From Acidobacteriota bacterium (GTDB lineage: Bacteria; Acidobacteriota; Terriglobia; Bryobacterales; Bryobacteraceae): a stretch of 64,000 nucleotides of DNA. The DNA lies in the NCBI GenBank assembly GCA_947470805.1, contig CANIVU010000001.1:101841-165840 (forward strand), read 5' to 3'. Under the pieces are notes generated by a model. The model was not told the origin of the DNA, made no database searches, and worked only from the letters and a program-made list of their open reading frames with translations. A program made the translations under genes and the position numbers. Below, one piece after another: positions 8,860-16,074 of this stretch (position 1 is its first letter; the number at the start of each line of letters is the position of its first letter).

Positions 8860-9545
8860 GCGACGCCCCCGCCATCCGCCTCACCGACGTTCAGTTCGCC
8901 TACGGCAAAGGCCCACGTGTTCTGAACATCCCCACCCTCGAAGTCGTCGCCAAGGAAAAGGTTTTCCTCTTCGGCCCCTCCGGCTCGGGTAAAACGACGC
9001 TCCTCGGCGTCCTCGCCGGCGTCCTCGGCGGCTACACCGGAACCGTCGAAGTCCTCGGCCGCGACGTCGCCAAAATGTCCGGCTCCCAGCGCGACGCCTT
9101 CCGCGGCTCGCACCTCGGCTACATATTCCAGCTCTTCAACCTCATCCCCTACCTCTCGGTCCTCGAAAACATCACCCTCCCCTGCCGCCTCTCCGCCGAA
9201 CGCCGCGCCCGCCTCAACGGCATGTCTCTCGAACAAGCCGCGGAACAAACCGCCAAGCGCCTCGGCATCGGCGAACTGCTTCACAAACCCGTAACCAACC
9301 TCTCCGTCGGCCAGCAACAACGCGTCGCCGCCGCCCGCTCCCTCATCGGCACCCCGGAGCTCATCATCGCCGACGAACCCACCTCCTCGCTCGACTACGA
9401 CCACCGCGAAAAGTTCCTCGAACTGCTCTTTGAATCCTGCCAGGCCGCCGGCTCCACGCTCCTCTTCGTCAGCCACGACCGCTCGCTCATGCACCTCTTC
9501 GACCGCCAACTCTCCCTCCCCGACATCAACAAGGCAGGTAGTTAA
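8856..9545 (+). CDS. ABC transporter ATP-binding protein (ZrgB-like)
   Basis: A 229-residue ATPase of the LolD/MacB class. Walker A GPSGSGKTT starts at residue 40, the Q-loop is in YIFQLFNLIPY, the signature is LSVGQQQR, Walker B is LIIADEPTSSLD and the switch His is in VSHDRS. The MacB-like Q-loop and the FtsX-type permease downstream show that this is a mechanotransmission-type transporter rather than a ZnuABC-type importer. It overlaps the genes on both sides, so it is translated as part of one operon. The energy-coupling role in zinc handling follows the Zrg model. Confidence 0.9.
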   Translation: MSDAPAIRLTDVQFAYGKGPRVLNIPTLEVVAKEKVFLFGPSGSGKTTLLGVLAGVLGGYTGTVEVLGRDVAKMSGSQRDAFRGSHLGYIFQLFNLIPYLSVLENITLPCRLSAERRARLNGMSLEQAAEQTAKRLGIGELLHKPVTNLSVGQQQRVAAARSLIGTPELIIADEPTSSLDYDHREKFLELLFESCQAAGSTLLFVSHDRSLMHLFDRQLSLPDINKAGS

Positions 9546-10816
9546 TGCTCCTCCTTTCCCTCGCTTATCACTCGCTCAAAAATCGCGTCCTCACCACCGC
9601 CCTCACCGTCTTTTCCATCGGCCTCAGCATCGCGCTCCTCATCGGCGTTGAAAACGTCCGCGTCGGCGCCCGCGAAAGCTTCGCCAACACCATCAGCCAA
9701 ACAGATCTCATCGTTGGCGCCCGCGGCGGCTCCCTCCAACTCCTGCTCTATACCGTCTTCCGCATCGGCTCGGCAACCAACAACATCTCCTACGAAACCT
9801 ACGACCACTGGAAGAACCACCCCGCCGTCGCCTGGACCATCCCCTACTCCCTCGGCGACTCCCACCGCGGCTTCCGCGTCGTCGGCACCGACGAAAACTT
9901 CTACAAGCACTACCGCTACCGCCGCGACCGGTCCATCGAGTTCGCCTCCGGCCGCGCCCCGGCCGATGTGTTCGAAACCGCCCTCGGCTCCGACGTTGCT
10001 CGCGACCTCGGCTACAAAACCGGTGACAAGGTCGTCATCACCCACGGCGTCGCCTCCGCCGCCGGCCGCGGCATCCTCGACCATAAGGACAAGCCCTTCA
10101 CCGTCACCGGCGTCCTCGCCAAAACGGCCACCCCGGTCGACCGCTCTCTCTACATCCCGTTAGAGGGCATCTCGGCCGTCCACATCGATTGGGCCGACGG
10201 TGCTCCCCCCATGCCCGGCGAAGAGGTCCCCGCCGAGAAAATCACGAAGCAATCCGTGAAAATCGACCAGATCACCAGCTTCCTCCTCCGCAGCAAATCC
10301 CGCATCGACACCCTCCGCCTCCAGCGCGAGATTTCGACGTACACCGAGGAGCCGCTCCAGGCCATCATCCCCGGCCTCACGCTCCAGGAACTCTGGCGCA
10401 CCATCGGCTATGCCGAAGACGCTCTCACCGTCGTCACCTTCTTCGTCACCATCGTCGGCCTGTTAGGCATGCTCGTATCTCTATACACATCCCTCAACGA
10501 ACGCCGCCGCGAAATGGCCATCCTCCGCGCCATCGGCGCCGGCCCGGCCAAGATCATCTCCCTATTGGTCCTTGAATCATTCCTCCTCTCCGCCGCCGGC
10601 TGCATCCTCGGCGTCGGCTTGGTCTACGGCCTTAGCATCACCTTCCAGCCCATCGTCGAACAGCACTTCGGCCTCTACGTCCCCATCCAGGGACCGACGC
10701 CCACCGGCTGGATCTACCTCGGCGCTGTCATGGTCGCCGGCCTCATCATCGGCTTCATTCCCGCTTGGAAAGCCTACCGCAACACCCTTTCCGATGGATT
10801 AAGCGTCCGTTTGTAA
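9545..10816 (+). CDS. FtsX-like ABC transporter permease (ZrgC-like)
   Basis: A 423-residue MacB/FtsX-type permease. It has one N-terminal helix (residues about 14-36), a large extracytoplasmic domain (about 40-295), then three C-terminal helices (about 300-325, 345-370 and 385-410). The conserved cytoplasmic loop NERRREMAILRAIGA, which docks on the ATPase, follows the second helix. Its start overlaps the ATPase stop (TAATG). It forms the membrane part of the putative zinc system with the DUF2796 partner outside. Direction of transport cannot be read from sequence. Confidence 0.9.
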   Translation: MLLLSLAYHSLKNRVLTTALTVFSIGLSIALLIGVENVRVGARESFANTISQTDLIVGARGGSLQLLLYTVFRIGSATNNISYETYDHWKNHPAVAWTIPYSLGDSHRGFRVVGTDENFYKHYRYRRDRSIEFASGRAPADVFETALGSDVARDLGYKTGDKVVITHGVASAAGRGILDHKDKPFTVTGVLAKTATPVDRSLYIPLEGISAVHIDWADGAPPMPGEEVPAEKITKQSVKIDQITSFLLRSKSRIDTLRLQREISTYTEEPLQAIIPGLTLQELWRTIGYAEDALTVVTFFVTIVGLLGMLVSLYTSLNERRREMAILRAIGAGPAKIISLLVLESFLLSAAGCILGVGLVYGLSITFQPIVEQHFGLYVPIQGPTPTGWIYLGAVMVAGLIIGFIPAWKAYRNTLSDGLSVRL

Positions 10817-10869
10817 TAGAAACTTGCAACCGAACCTGAGATCGTGTTATCAAATTAGAGAACTCGTAT

Positions 10870-11274
10870 ATGTCAGCGCCCAGCAGCGATAGCAATCAGT
10901 TAGTAATGGACCGTTACGGTATGGCCCTCTCCATCGGGTGCGCCATCCACTGCGCCGTCCTGCCCATCGCCATGAGCCTGCTGACCGCCTCCGGCCTCTC
11001 GTGGATCGCCGGTCCGGAATTCGAATGGGCCATCCTGGCCTGCACGTTCATCCTCGGCTCCTGGCGCCTCATCAAGAGCTTCGTGAAGCACAAGAATCCG
11101 CAGTCGCTCTACCTGTTCGGCATGGGCCTCATCTTTTTCGCCGCGGCGAAAATGACGTGGTTCAACTTCCCCTACAACGAAGCCTGGTTCATGACCGCCG
11201 GTGGCTTCAGCGTGGCCGCCGCCCACTTCCGCAACCTGCGCCTCTGCGCCTGCTGCCACGTCCACTCCCACTAA
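10870..11274 (+). CDS. MerC-domain membrane protein
   Basis: A 134-residue four-helix protein of the MerC mercury-resistance family. The metal-binding pair is in the first helix (GCAIHCAVLP, Cys-x-x-x-Cys), and the C-terminus ends in a Cys/His cluster (CACCHVHSH) that could hand metal to or from the membrane site. There is no merA, merP or merR in the window. Its place 54 bases after the Zrg-like permease suggests a role in zinc or other soft-metal entry rather than mercury resistance. MerC-domain proteins next to Zur-regulated genes are known in other bacteria. A candidate Zur site was sought in the 54-base gap and not recognised. Confidence 0.82.
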   Translation: MSAPSSDSNQLVMDRYGMALSIGCAIHCAVLPIAMSLLTASGLSWIAGPEFEWAILACTFILGSWRLIKSFVKHKNPQSLYLFGMGLIFFAAAKMTWFNFPYNEAWFMTAGGFSVAAAHFRNLRLCACCHVHSH

Positions 11275-11281
11275 GGACATT

Positions 11282-12199
11282 ATGCGCCCGCCGCTGCCAT
11301 TCGCGGATCGGTTACGAATCCCGGTTGTTGGCGCGCCGCTGTTCATCATCTCGCACCCCAAACTGGTGCTGGCCCAGTGCCGCGCCGGGGTGATTGGCTC
11401 GTTCCCTTCCCTGAACGCCCGGCCGCTCTCGCAGCTCGATGAGTGGCTCCACGAGCTAACCACGGAACTGTCCTCGTCCGCCGTGGCGCCATTCGCGGTG
11501 AACCTCATCGTCCACAAGAGCAACACCCGACTGGAGCAGGACTTGGAGCTCTGCGTGAAGTGGAAGGTGCCCATCGTCATCACCTCCCTCGGCGCCCGCG
11601 AAGACGTCAACCAGGCCATCCGCGCCTACGGCGGCGTCACCCTCCACGACGTCATCCACAACCGCTTCGCCCACAAAGCCATCGAGAAGGGTGCGACCGG
11701 GCTGATCGCCGTAGCAGCCGGCGCCGGCGGCCACGCCGGAACCATCTCGCCCTTCGCCCTGGTCAGCGAAATCCGCGAATGGTTCGACGGCATTCTCTGC
11801 CTCTCCGGCGCCATCGCCAATGGCCGCTCCATCAATGCCGCCCTCGCGCTCGGTGCCGACTTGGCCTACATCGGCTCCGCCTTCATCGCCACCGATGAAG
11901 CCCGCGCCGAGGACGCCTACAAGCAAATGATCGTCGAGTCTAATGCCAGCGACATCCTCTTCACCAACCTCTTCACCGGCGTTCACGGCAACTATCTCCG
12001 CCCGTCGATCGTGAAGGCCGGCTACGACCCCGACCATCTCCCCGAAGGCGACCCGGCGACCATGAACTTCGCCTCCGGCGACAAAGAGCACAAGGTATGG
12101 CGCGACATCTGGGGCAGCGGCCAAGGCATCGGCGCCGTGAAGGCCACCGTCCCCGTGTCCGAACTCGTCGCCCGCCTCGCCCGCGAGATGTCCGACTAG
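11282..12199 (+). CDS. Nitronate monooxygenase (2-nitropropane dioxygenase family)
   Basis: A 305-residue FMN-dependent TIM-barrel enzyme. The start at 11282 has an AAGGA site and gives the family N-terminus (RIPVVGAPLFI). FMN-phosphate contacts are in AAGAGGHAGT, which carries the catalytic His, and in GAIANGRSI with ALGADLAYIGSAFIAT. These enzymes oxidise alkyl nitronates such as propionate 3-nitronate. The gene begins eight bases after the MerC-domain gene and may be read through from it, with no obvious functional link to zinc. Transcription probably ends at the hairpin at 12316-12343. Confidence 0.9.
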   Translation: MRPPLPFADRLRIPVVGAPLFIISHPKLVLAQCRAGVIGSFPSLNARPLSQLDEWLHELTTELSSSAVAPFAVNLIVHKSNTRLEQDLELCVKWKVPIVITSLGAREDVNQAIRAYGGVTLHDVIHNRFAHKAIEKGATGLIAVAAGAGGHAGTISPFALVSEIREWFDGILCLSGAIANGRSINAALALGADLAYIGSAFIATDEARAEDAYKQMIVESNASDILFTNLFTGVHGNYLRPSIVKAGYDPDHLPEGDPATMNFASGDKEHKVWRDIWGSGQGIGAVKATVPVSELVARLAREMSD

Positions 12200-12217
12200 C
12201 ACCCGCCCCCGGCGATA

Positions 12218-12290
12218 GGTGCCTGGCTCCGGACCACCAACTCCCGCAAAAGCAAGACCGTTCCCGACCGGTGCTTGGCACCGAGGGAAC
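12218..12290. repeat. GGTGCC-type hairpin repeat, two degenerate copies
   Basis: The gap after the nitronate monooxygenase holds a half-copy GGTGCCTGGCTCC at 12218-12230. It is followed by a longer inverted repeat at 12260-12290 whose arms are GTTCCC plus CGGTGC and GCACCG plus GGGAAC. The same GGTGCC-T-GGCACC core forms a perfect palindrome at 32823-32845, so these look like members of one dispersed intergenic repeat family. Confidence 0.5.
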
Positions 12291-12315
12291 GGGAAGCCCA
12301 GCCCCCCACAAACGC

Positions 12316-12343
12316 AAAAACGGCGCCGTTTGGCGCCGTTTTT
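12316..12343. terminator. Bidirectional rho-independent terminator
   Basis: A perfect 12-base inverted repeat, AAAAACGGCGCC with GGCGCCGTTTTT around a four-base loop. It gives a GC stem flanked by A and T runs, so it works in both directions. It lies between the convergent nitronate monooxygenase and RRM protein genes. Confidence 0.9.
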
Positions 12344-12362
12344 CTAGAAAATTGGAGAGTGA

Positions 12363-12686
12363 TTAGTAGCGATTATTGCGACGCTGACCGCCGCCGCCGC
12401 CGCCGTAGCCGCCGCGACCACCGCCGCCGCCGCCACGATCTTCCTTCGGACGCGCTTCGTTGACGTTGATGGCGCGGCCTTCCAGCTCGCGGCCGTTCAG
12501 GTCATTGATGGCCTGGTCGCCTTCCGCATTGTTCGGCATTTCAACGAAGCCGAAACCACGCGACTGGCCCGTGTCACGGTCCGTGACGACGCTAACGCGA
12601 TCAACCTGACCGTACTGCTCGAAAAGAGAGCGAATGGCGCCCTCGGTGGCACCAAAGCTGAGGTTACCCACAAATATGTTCTTCAT
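12363..12686 (-). CDS. Glycine-rich RRM RNA-binding protein
   Basis: A 107-residue protein with one RNA recognition motif and a disordered Gly/Arg tail. RNP2 (IFVGNL) is at residues 4-9 and RNP1 (RGFGFVEM) is at 43-50, both intact with their aromatic residues. The tail is made of Gly runs with RGGYGGG and ends in QRRNNRY. Such proteins in Cyanobacteria and Acidobacteria are often cold-induced and bind single-stranded RNA. The gap to the divergent gene is about 150 bases, long enough for a 5' leader, but no cold-shock element was recognised. Confidence 0.93.
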   Translation of the reverse strand: MKNIFVGNLSFGATEGAIRSLFEQYGQVDRVSVVTDRDTGQSRGFGFVEMPNNAEGDQAINDLNGRELEGRAINVNEARPKEDRGGGGGGRGGYGGGGGGQRRNNRY

Positions 12687-12837
12687 GATTGTCCTTGTGA
12701 TTTTGCAGACCAGCGAATCGGAGCAGGATTAGACAAGGACGGGTAAACCGGACTATCGAAAGATGCCAAAACTAGCAGTACTGTCAAACTCTGCCTTAAG
12801 GCTAGCACATCTGTTAGAGTAAACAAGATTAATAATC

Positions 12838-14043
12838 ATGAATCGTCGCCTATTTCTTTCCACCGCCACACTGCCGCTTGTCGCCGCGCCCACGCCTCCC
12901 AAACGCATCGCCGCCATCATCACCGAGTACCGGCCTGGCTCCCACGCCGACGTCGTGATCGGCAAATACCTGGAAGGCTATAAGCAGGACGATAAGCCCC
13001 CCTACCCGCGCAACAAGATCGTCTCCATGTTCACCGAACAGGTGCCCAAAGCCGACATGAGCCGCGAACGGGCCAAGAAATACGGCGTGCCCATCTACCG
13101 CACCGTCGTCGACGCCCTCACCCTCGGGGGCGACAAACTCGCCGTCGACGGCGTCATCCTCATCGGCGAACACGGCGATTACCCCTTCAACGACAAGGAA
13201 CAGCGCCTCTACCCGCGCTTTGAAATGTTCCTGAAAATCACCGACGTTTTCCGCACCAGCGGCCGCGCCGTCCCGGTCTTCAACGACAAGCACCTCTCCT
13301 TCAACTGGCGCCAGGCCAAGCGCATGGTCGAGATCTCCCGCGAAATGAAGTTCCCCATGCTCGCCGGCTCCTCCGTCCCGGTGGCGATGCGCATCCCGTC
13401 CATCGACGCTCCCTTCGGCGTCAAACAGAACAAGGCCGTGGCCATCTCTTATTCCGGCCTCGACATCTACGGCTTCCATCTCCTCGAAAGCCTGCAATGC
13501 CTCACCGAACGCCGCCGCGGCGGCGAGACCGGCGTCAAGGCCGTCCAGTGCTTCGAACGCGACGAATGCTGGCGCTACATGTCCCAGAACCCCTGGGTCG
13601 AACGGCTGTTCAACGAAGCCCTGAAGCGCAGCAACACCCGCAAACCCGGCGACCCCAAGTCGCTGGTGAAGGACCCCTCCGTCTTCGTCATCGACTACGC
13701 CGACGGCCTCCAAGCCGCCGCGTTCCTGATGACCGGCATGGTCGAAGACTTCACCATCGCCATCGACCTCGAAGGCAAGTCCGACCCGTTCTCCGTCCTG
13801 ATGAATCTCCAGAACGGCCGCCCCCACCACCACTTCGGTTGCCTGACCAAGAAGATCGAGGAGATGTTCGAGACCGGCAAAGCGCCGTACCCGGTGGAGC
13901 GCACCCTGCTCACCAGCGGCATGCTCGACTTCGCGCTCGAAAGCCGCTTCCAAGGCCACAAGCGTCTGGAGACTCCCGAACTCGCCAAGGTCCGTTACCA
14001 GACTGGATCGGCCTCCCACTTCTGCACCGACGGCTGGAGCTAA
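12838..14043 (+). CDS. Tat-exported protein of unknown function
   Basis: A 401-residue protein with a probable twin-arginine signal (NRRLFLSTATLPLVAA). The mature protein starts with KRIAAIITEYRPGSHADV, reminiscent of oxidoreductase-like proteins of Acidobacteria and Planctomycetes. No Rossmann glycine motif (GxGxxG) or catalytic residues could be assigned. His/Asp-rich patches such as GEHGDYPFNDKEQR and GRPHHHFGC could bind metal. The GNAT gene begins two bases after it and is probably co-transcribed. Function is not recognised. Confidence 0.8.
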   Translation: MNRRLFLSTATLPLVAAPTPPKRIAAIITEYRPGSHADVVIGKYLEGYKQDDKPPYPRNKIVSMFTEQVPKADMSRERAKKYGVPIYRTVVDALTLGGDKLAVDGVILIGEHGDYPFNDKEQRLYPRFEMFLKITDVFRTSGRAVPVFNDKHLSFNWRQAKRMVEISREMKFPMLAGSSVPVAMRIPSIDAPFGVKQNKAVAISYSGLDIYGFHLLESLQCLTERRRGGETGVKAVQCFERDECWRYMSQNPWVERLFNEALKRSNTRKPGDPKSLVKDPSVFVIDYADGLQAAAFLMTGMVEDFTIAIDLEGKSDPFSVLMNLQNGRPHHHFGCLTKKIEEMFETGKAPYPVERTLLTSGMLDFALESRFQGHKRLETPELAKVRYQTGSASHFCTDGWS

Positions 14044-14045
14044 CG

Positions 14046-14471
14046 TTGTTCGCGATCCGCCGGGCAGAACTCGCCGGCGAGCCCCAGCTTTTCGCCCTGA
14101 CCCGCGCCTTCGCCACCACGTTCGTCCCCGAACCCGAACCCTTCGCCCAGTCCTTCCGCCACCTGATCCAACAGGAGGACGCCGCTCTCTTCGTCGCGGA
14201 ACGAACCCAGGAACTCACCGGGTACCTGCTGGGCTTCGACCACTGCTCGCTCTCCACCAACGGCCGGATATCGTGGGTGGAGGAGCTGATGGTCCGCGAG
14301 GACTGCCGCCGCCACGGCCTTGGCCGGGAGCTCATGAGCACCTTCGAACGCTGGGCCCGCGAGCGGGACTCCCAGCTGATCGGCCTCGCCACCCGCCGCG
14401 CCGCGCCGTTCTACACGGCCATCGGCTACGAACAGTCCGCCGTCTACTTCCGCAAGAAGCTCAACGGCTGA
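14046..14471 (+). CDS. GNAT family acetyltransferase
   Basis: A 141-residue GNAT N-acetyltransferase. The acetyl-CoA pyrophosphate loop is RRHGLGRELM, following the VEELMVRED strand, and the C-terminal block is ATRRAAPFYTAIGYE, a classic GNAT ending. No in-frame ATG precedes the fold. The best start is the TTG at 14046, two bases after the upstream stop, which gives a full-length domain. The substrate is unknown. Its last 11 bases overlap tail-to-tail with the next, opposite-strand gene. Confidence 0.85.
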   Translation: MFAIRRAELAGEPQLFALTRAFATTFVPEPEPFAQSFRHLIQQEDAALFVAERTQELTGYLLGFDHCSLSTNGRISWVEELMVREDCRRHGLGRELMSTFERWARERDSQLIGLATRRAAPFYTAIGYEQSAVYFRKKLNG

Positions 14472-14976
14472 CCAGTTCCTTCACCTTCCCCGCCAGCTCC
14501 ACATACCGCGCCGCGTCGTAGCCGCCCGTAAAGGTCCAGGCCACCTTCCCGTCTTTATCCAACAGCACCAGATACGCCGCGTCCGGGGCCTTGAAGTCCA
14601 GCCGCTTCTTCCACTCGCCCGCCTCGCTATAGACCGTCACCACATGCTCGTGGTCCGTCTTCGGCGTCCCACGTCGCATCCCGCTATCGATGAACCACTT
14701 GCCCATCTTCGCCATCCCGCCAATGATCGGCACCTCGAAGAAGGTAGCCCGCGGCTCTTTATCGAAATCGGCCCGGAAGTGCTTCACCCACTCCTCCACC
14801 GCAAACCGGGACTTATAGGTGAACCCGATGGCGAGCAGCGCCGGCTTGCCCTGCGAAGCGCCCGGTAGCACCGCTTCCCTTCCCGTCAGGAACTCGCCCT
14901 TCAGCGGCGGCAGAGTGCCACCCACCTCAATCGCGAAACTGGAAACAGAGAGCATAAGAACCAATAGCACCCGCAT
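14461..14976 (-). CDS. Exported thioredoxin-fold (ATP10-like) protein
   Basis: A 171-residue protein with signal peptide MRVLLVLMLSVSSFA. The mature part has a redoxin-like layout: a GKPALLAIGFTYKSR strand where peroxiredoxins carry their Cys, then FEVPIIGGMAKMGKWF, and the closing YLVLLDKDGKVAWTFTGGY hairpin. No CxxC or peroxidatic Cys is present, so a thiol catalyst is unlikely. The pattern resembles the mitochondrial ATP10 family, a chaperone-like branch of the fold. The ATG at 14976 is preferred over an upstream ATG because it starts directly with the signal peptide. Confidence 0.65.
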   Translation of the reverse strand: MRVLLVLMLSVSSFAIEVGGTLPPLKGEFLTGREAVLPGASQGKPALLAIGFTYKSRFAVEEWVKHFRADFDKEPRATFFEVPIIGGMAKMGKWFIDSGMRRGTPKTDHEHVVTVYSEAGEWKKRLDFKAPDAAYLVLLDKDGKVAWTFTGGYDAARYVELAGKVKELVSR

Positions 14977-15011
14977 GTCTTTTAGATTCCGCTGCGATAC
15001 GATTCGATGCG

Positions 15012-16028
15012 ATGAAATGCGCATCCCTATTATTTCTGGCTATCGTGGCCTTGATGGCCCAGGACCGTCGCGTCAGCTTCCAGGTAAAACTGCCCACGGC
15101 GCAAAAGGTGGAGGTGATGCCCGGCGGCGGCGCCAACGGCCTGGGCAAAGGGCCATTCCCGATGACCCGGTCCGCCGATGGCGTCTGGTCCACGACGATC
15201 GGCCCCGTGCAGCCGGGCTTCCACTACTACTGGTTCCTGGTCGATGGCGTGCCGGTGAACGACCCGGCGGCCGACTCCTTCTTCGGCTGGGGCCGGAACG
15301 TCAGCGGCGTCGATGTGCCCGATCCCACGCTCGATTTCTATGAGCCTAAGAACGTGCCGCACGGCGAGGTCCGGATGCACTGGTACCGGTCCAAGGTGAC
15401 CGGCAAGATGCGGCGGGCGTTTGTTTATGCGCCTCCGGGCTACGACGCCAATCCCAAGACCCGCTACCCGGTGCTCTACCTCCAGCACGGCGCGGGCGAG
15501 AGCGAACGGGGCTGGACCGCCCAGGGCCGGGCCAACTTCATCCTGGATAACCTGCTGGCCTCGAAACAGGCCAAGCCCATGCTGATCGTGATGGACAACG
15601 GCTACGCCGGCAAGACCAACGAGCTGTTCGGCGACGTGCTCATGCAAGACCTGATTCCCGAAATCGACCGGAGCTACCGGACCAAACCGGACCGGAAACA
15701 CCGGGCGCTGGCTGGCCTCTCGATGGGCGGCGGACAGGCGTTGGCCAGCGGCCTGACGCACACGGAAATGTTCGCCTACGTCGGCTTGTTCAGCGGCGCC
15801 GGAGCCCGGAACTTCGACGTGGCCAAGGCCGCCGCGGCGTCCAAGCTCTCGCTGTTCTGGATCGGCTGCGGCACGGAGGACTTCCTCTACCCGGCCAACC
15901 TCAAAATGCACGAGGCGCTGACCGGGGCCGCCATTCGCCACGAGTGGTTCCCCAGCCCGGGGCTCCACGACTGGCAGGTCTGGCGCGTGCACCTGCATGC
16001 GTTTGCGCCAAAACTCTTCCGGGATTAG
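15012..16028 (+). CDS. Exported esterase, CBM48-like plus alpha/beta-hydrolase (CE1-like)
   Basis: A 338-residue secreted esterase. A signal peptide (MKCASLLFLAIVALMAQ) is followed by an early-set/CBM48-like sandwich (about residues 22-110, GFHYYWFLVDGVPVNDP) and a D-esterase/feruloyl-esterase-like hydrolase domain. The nucleophile S237 lies in GLSMGGG, an oxyanion-type LYLQHGAGE precedes it, and the catalytic His is probably in SPGLHDWQVW near the end. This layout is common in polysaccharide-degrading CE1 acetyl-xylan and feruloyl esterases. The promoter region is the 35-base gap shared with the divergent ATP10-like gene. Confidence 0.9.
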   Translation: MKCASLLFLAIVALMAQDRRVSFQVKLPTAQKVEVMPGGGANGLGKGPFPMTRSADGVWSTTIGPVQPGFHYYWFLVDGVPVNDPAADSFFGWGRNVSGVDVPDPTLDFYEPKNVPHGEVRMHWYRSKVTGKMRRAFVYAPPGYDANPKTRYPVLYLQHGAGESERGWTAQGRANFILDNLLASKQAKPMLIVMDNGYAGKTNELFGDVLMQDLIPEIDRSYRTKPDRKHRALAGLSMGGGQALASGLTHTEMFAYVGLFSGAGARNFDVAKAAAASKLSLFWIGCGTEDFLYPANLKMHEALTGAAIRHEWFPSPGLHDWQVWRVHLHAFAPKLFRD

Positions 16029-16074
16029 CCTGGATGCAACGAAGCCGACACATTGAGTTGGCAGACTGGATACC

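Noticed and set aside
10817..10869. Zur box before the MerC-domain gene
   Set aside because: Only an AAC/GTT pair could be found; there is no convincing palindrome of the Zur type.
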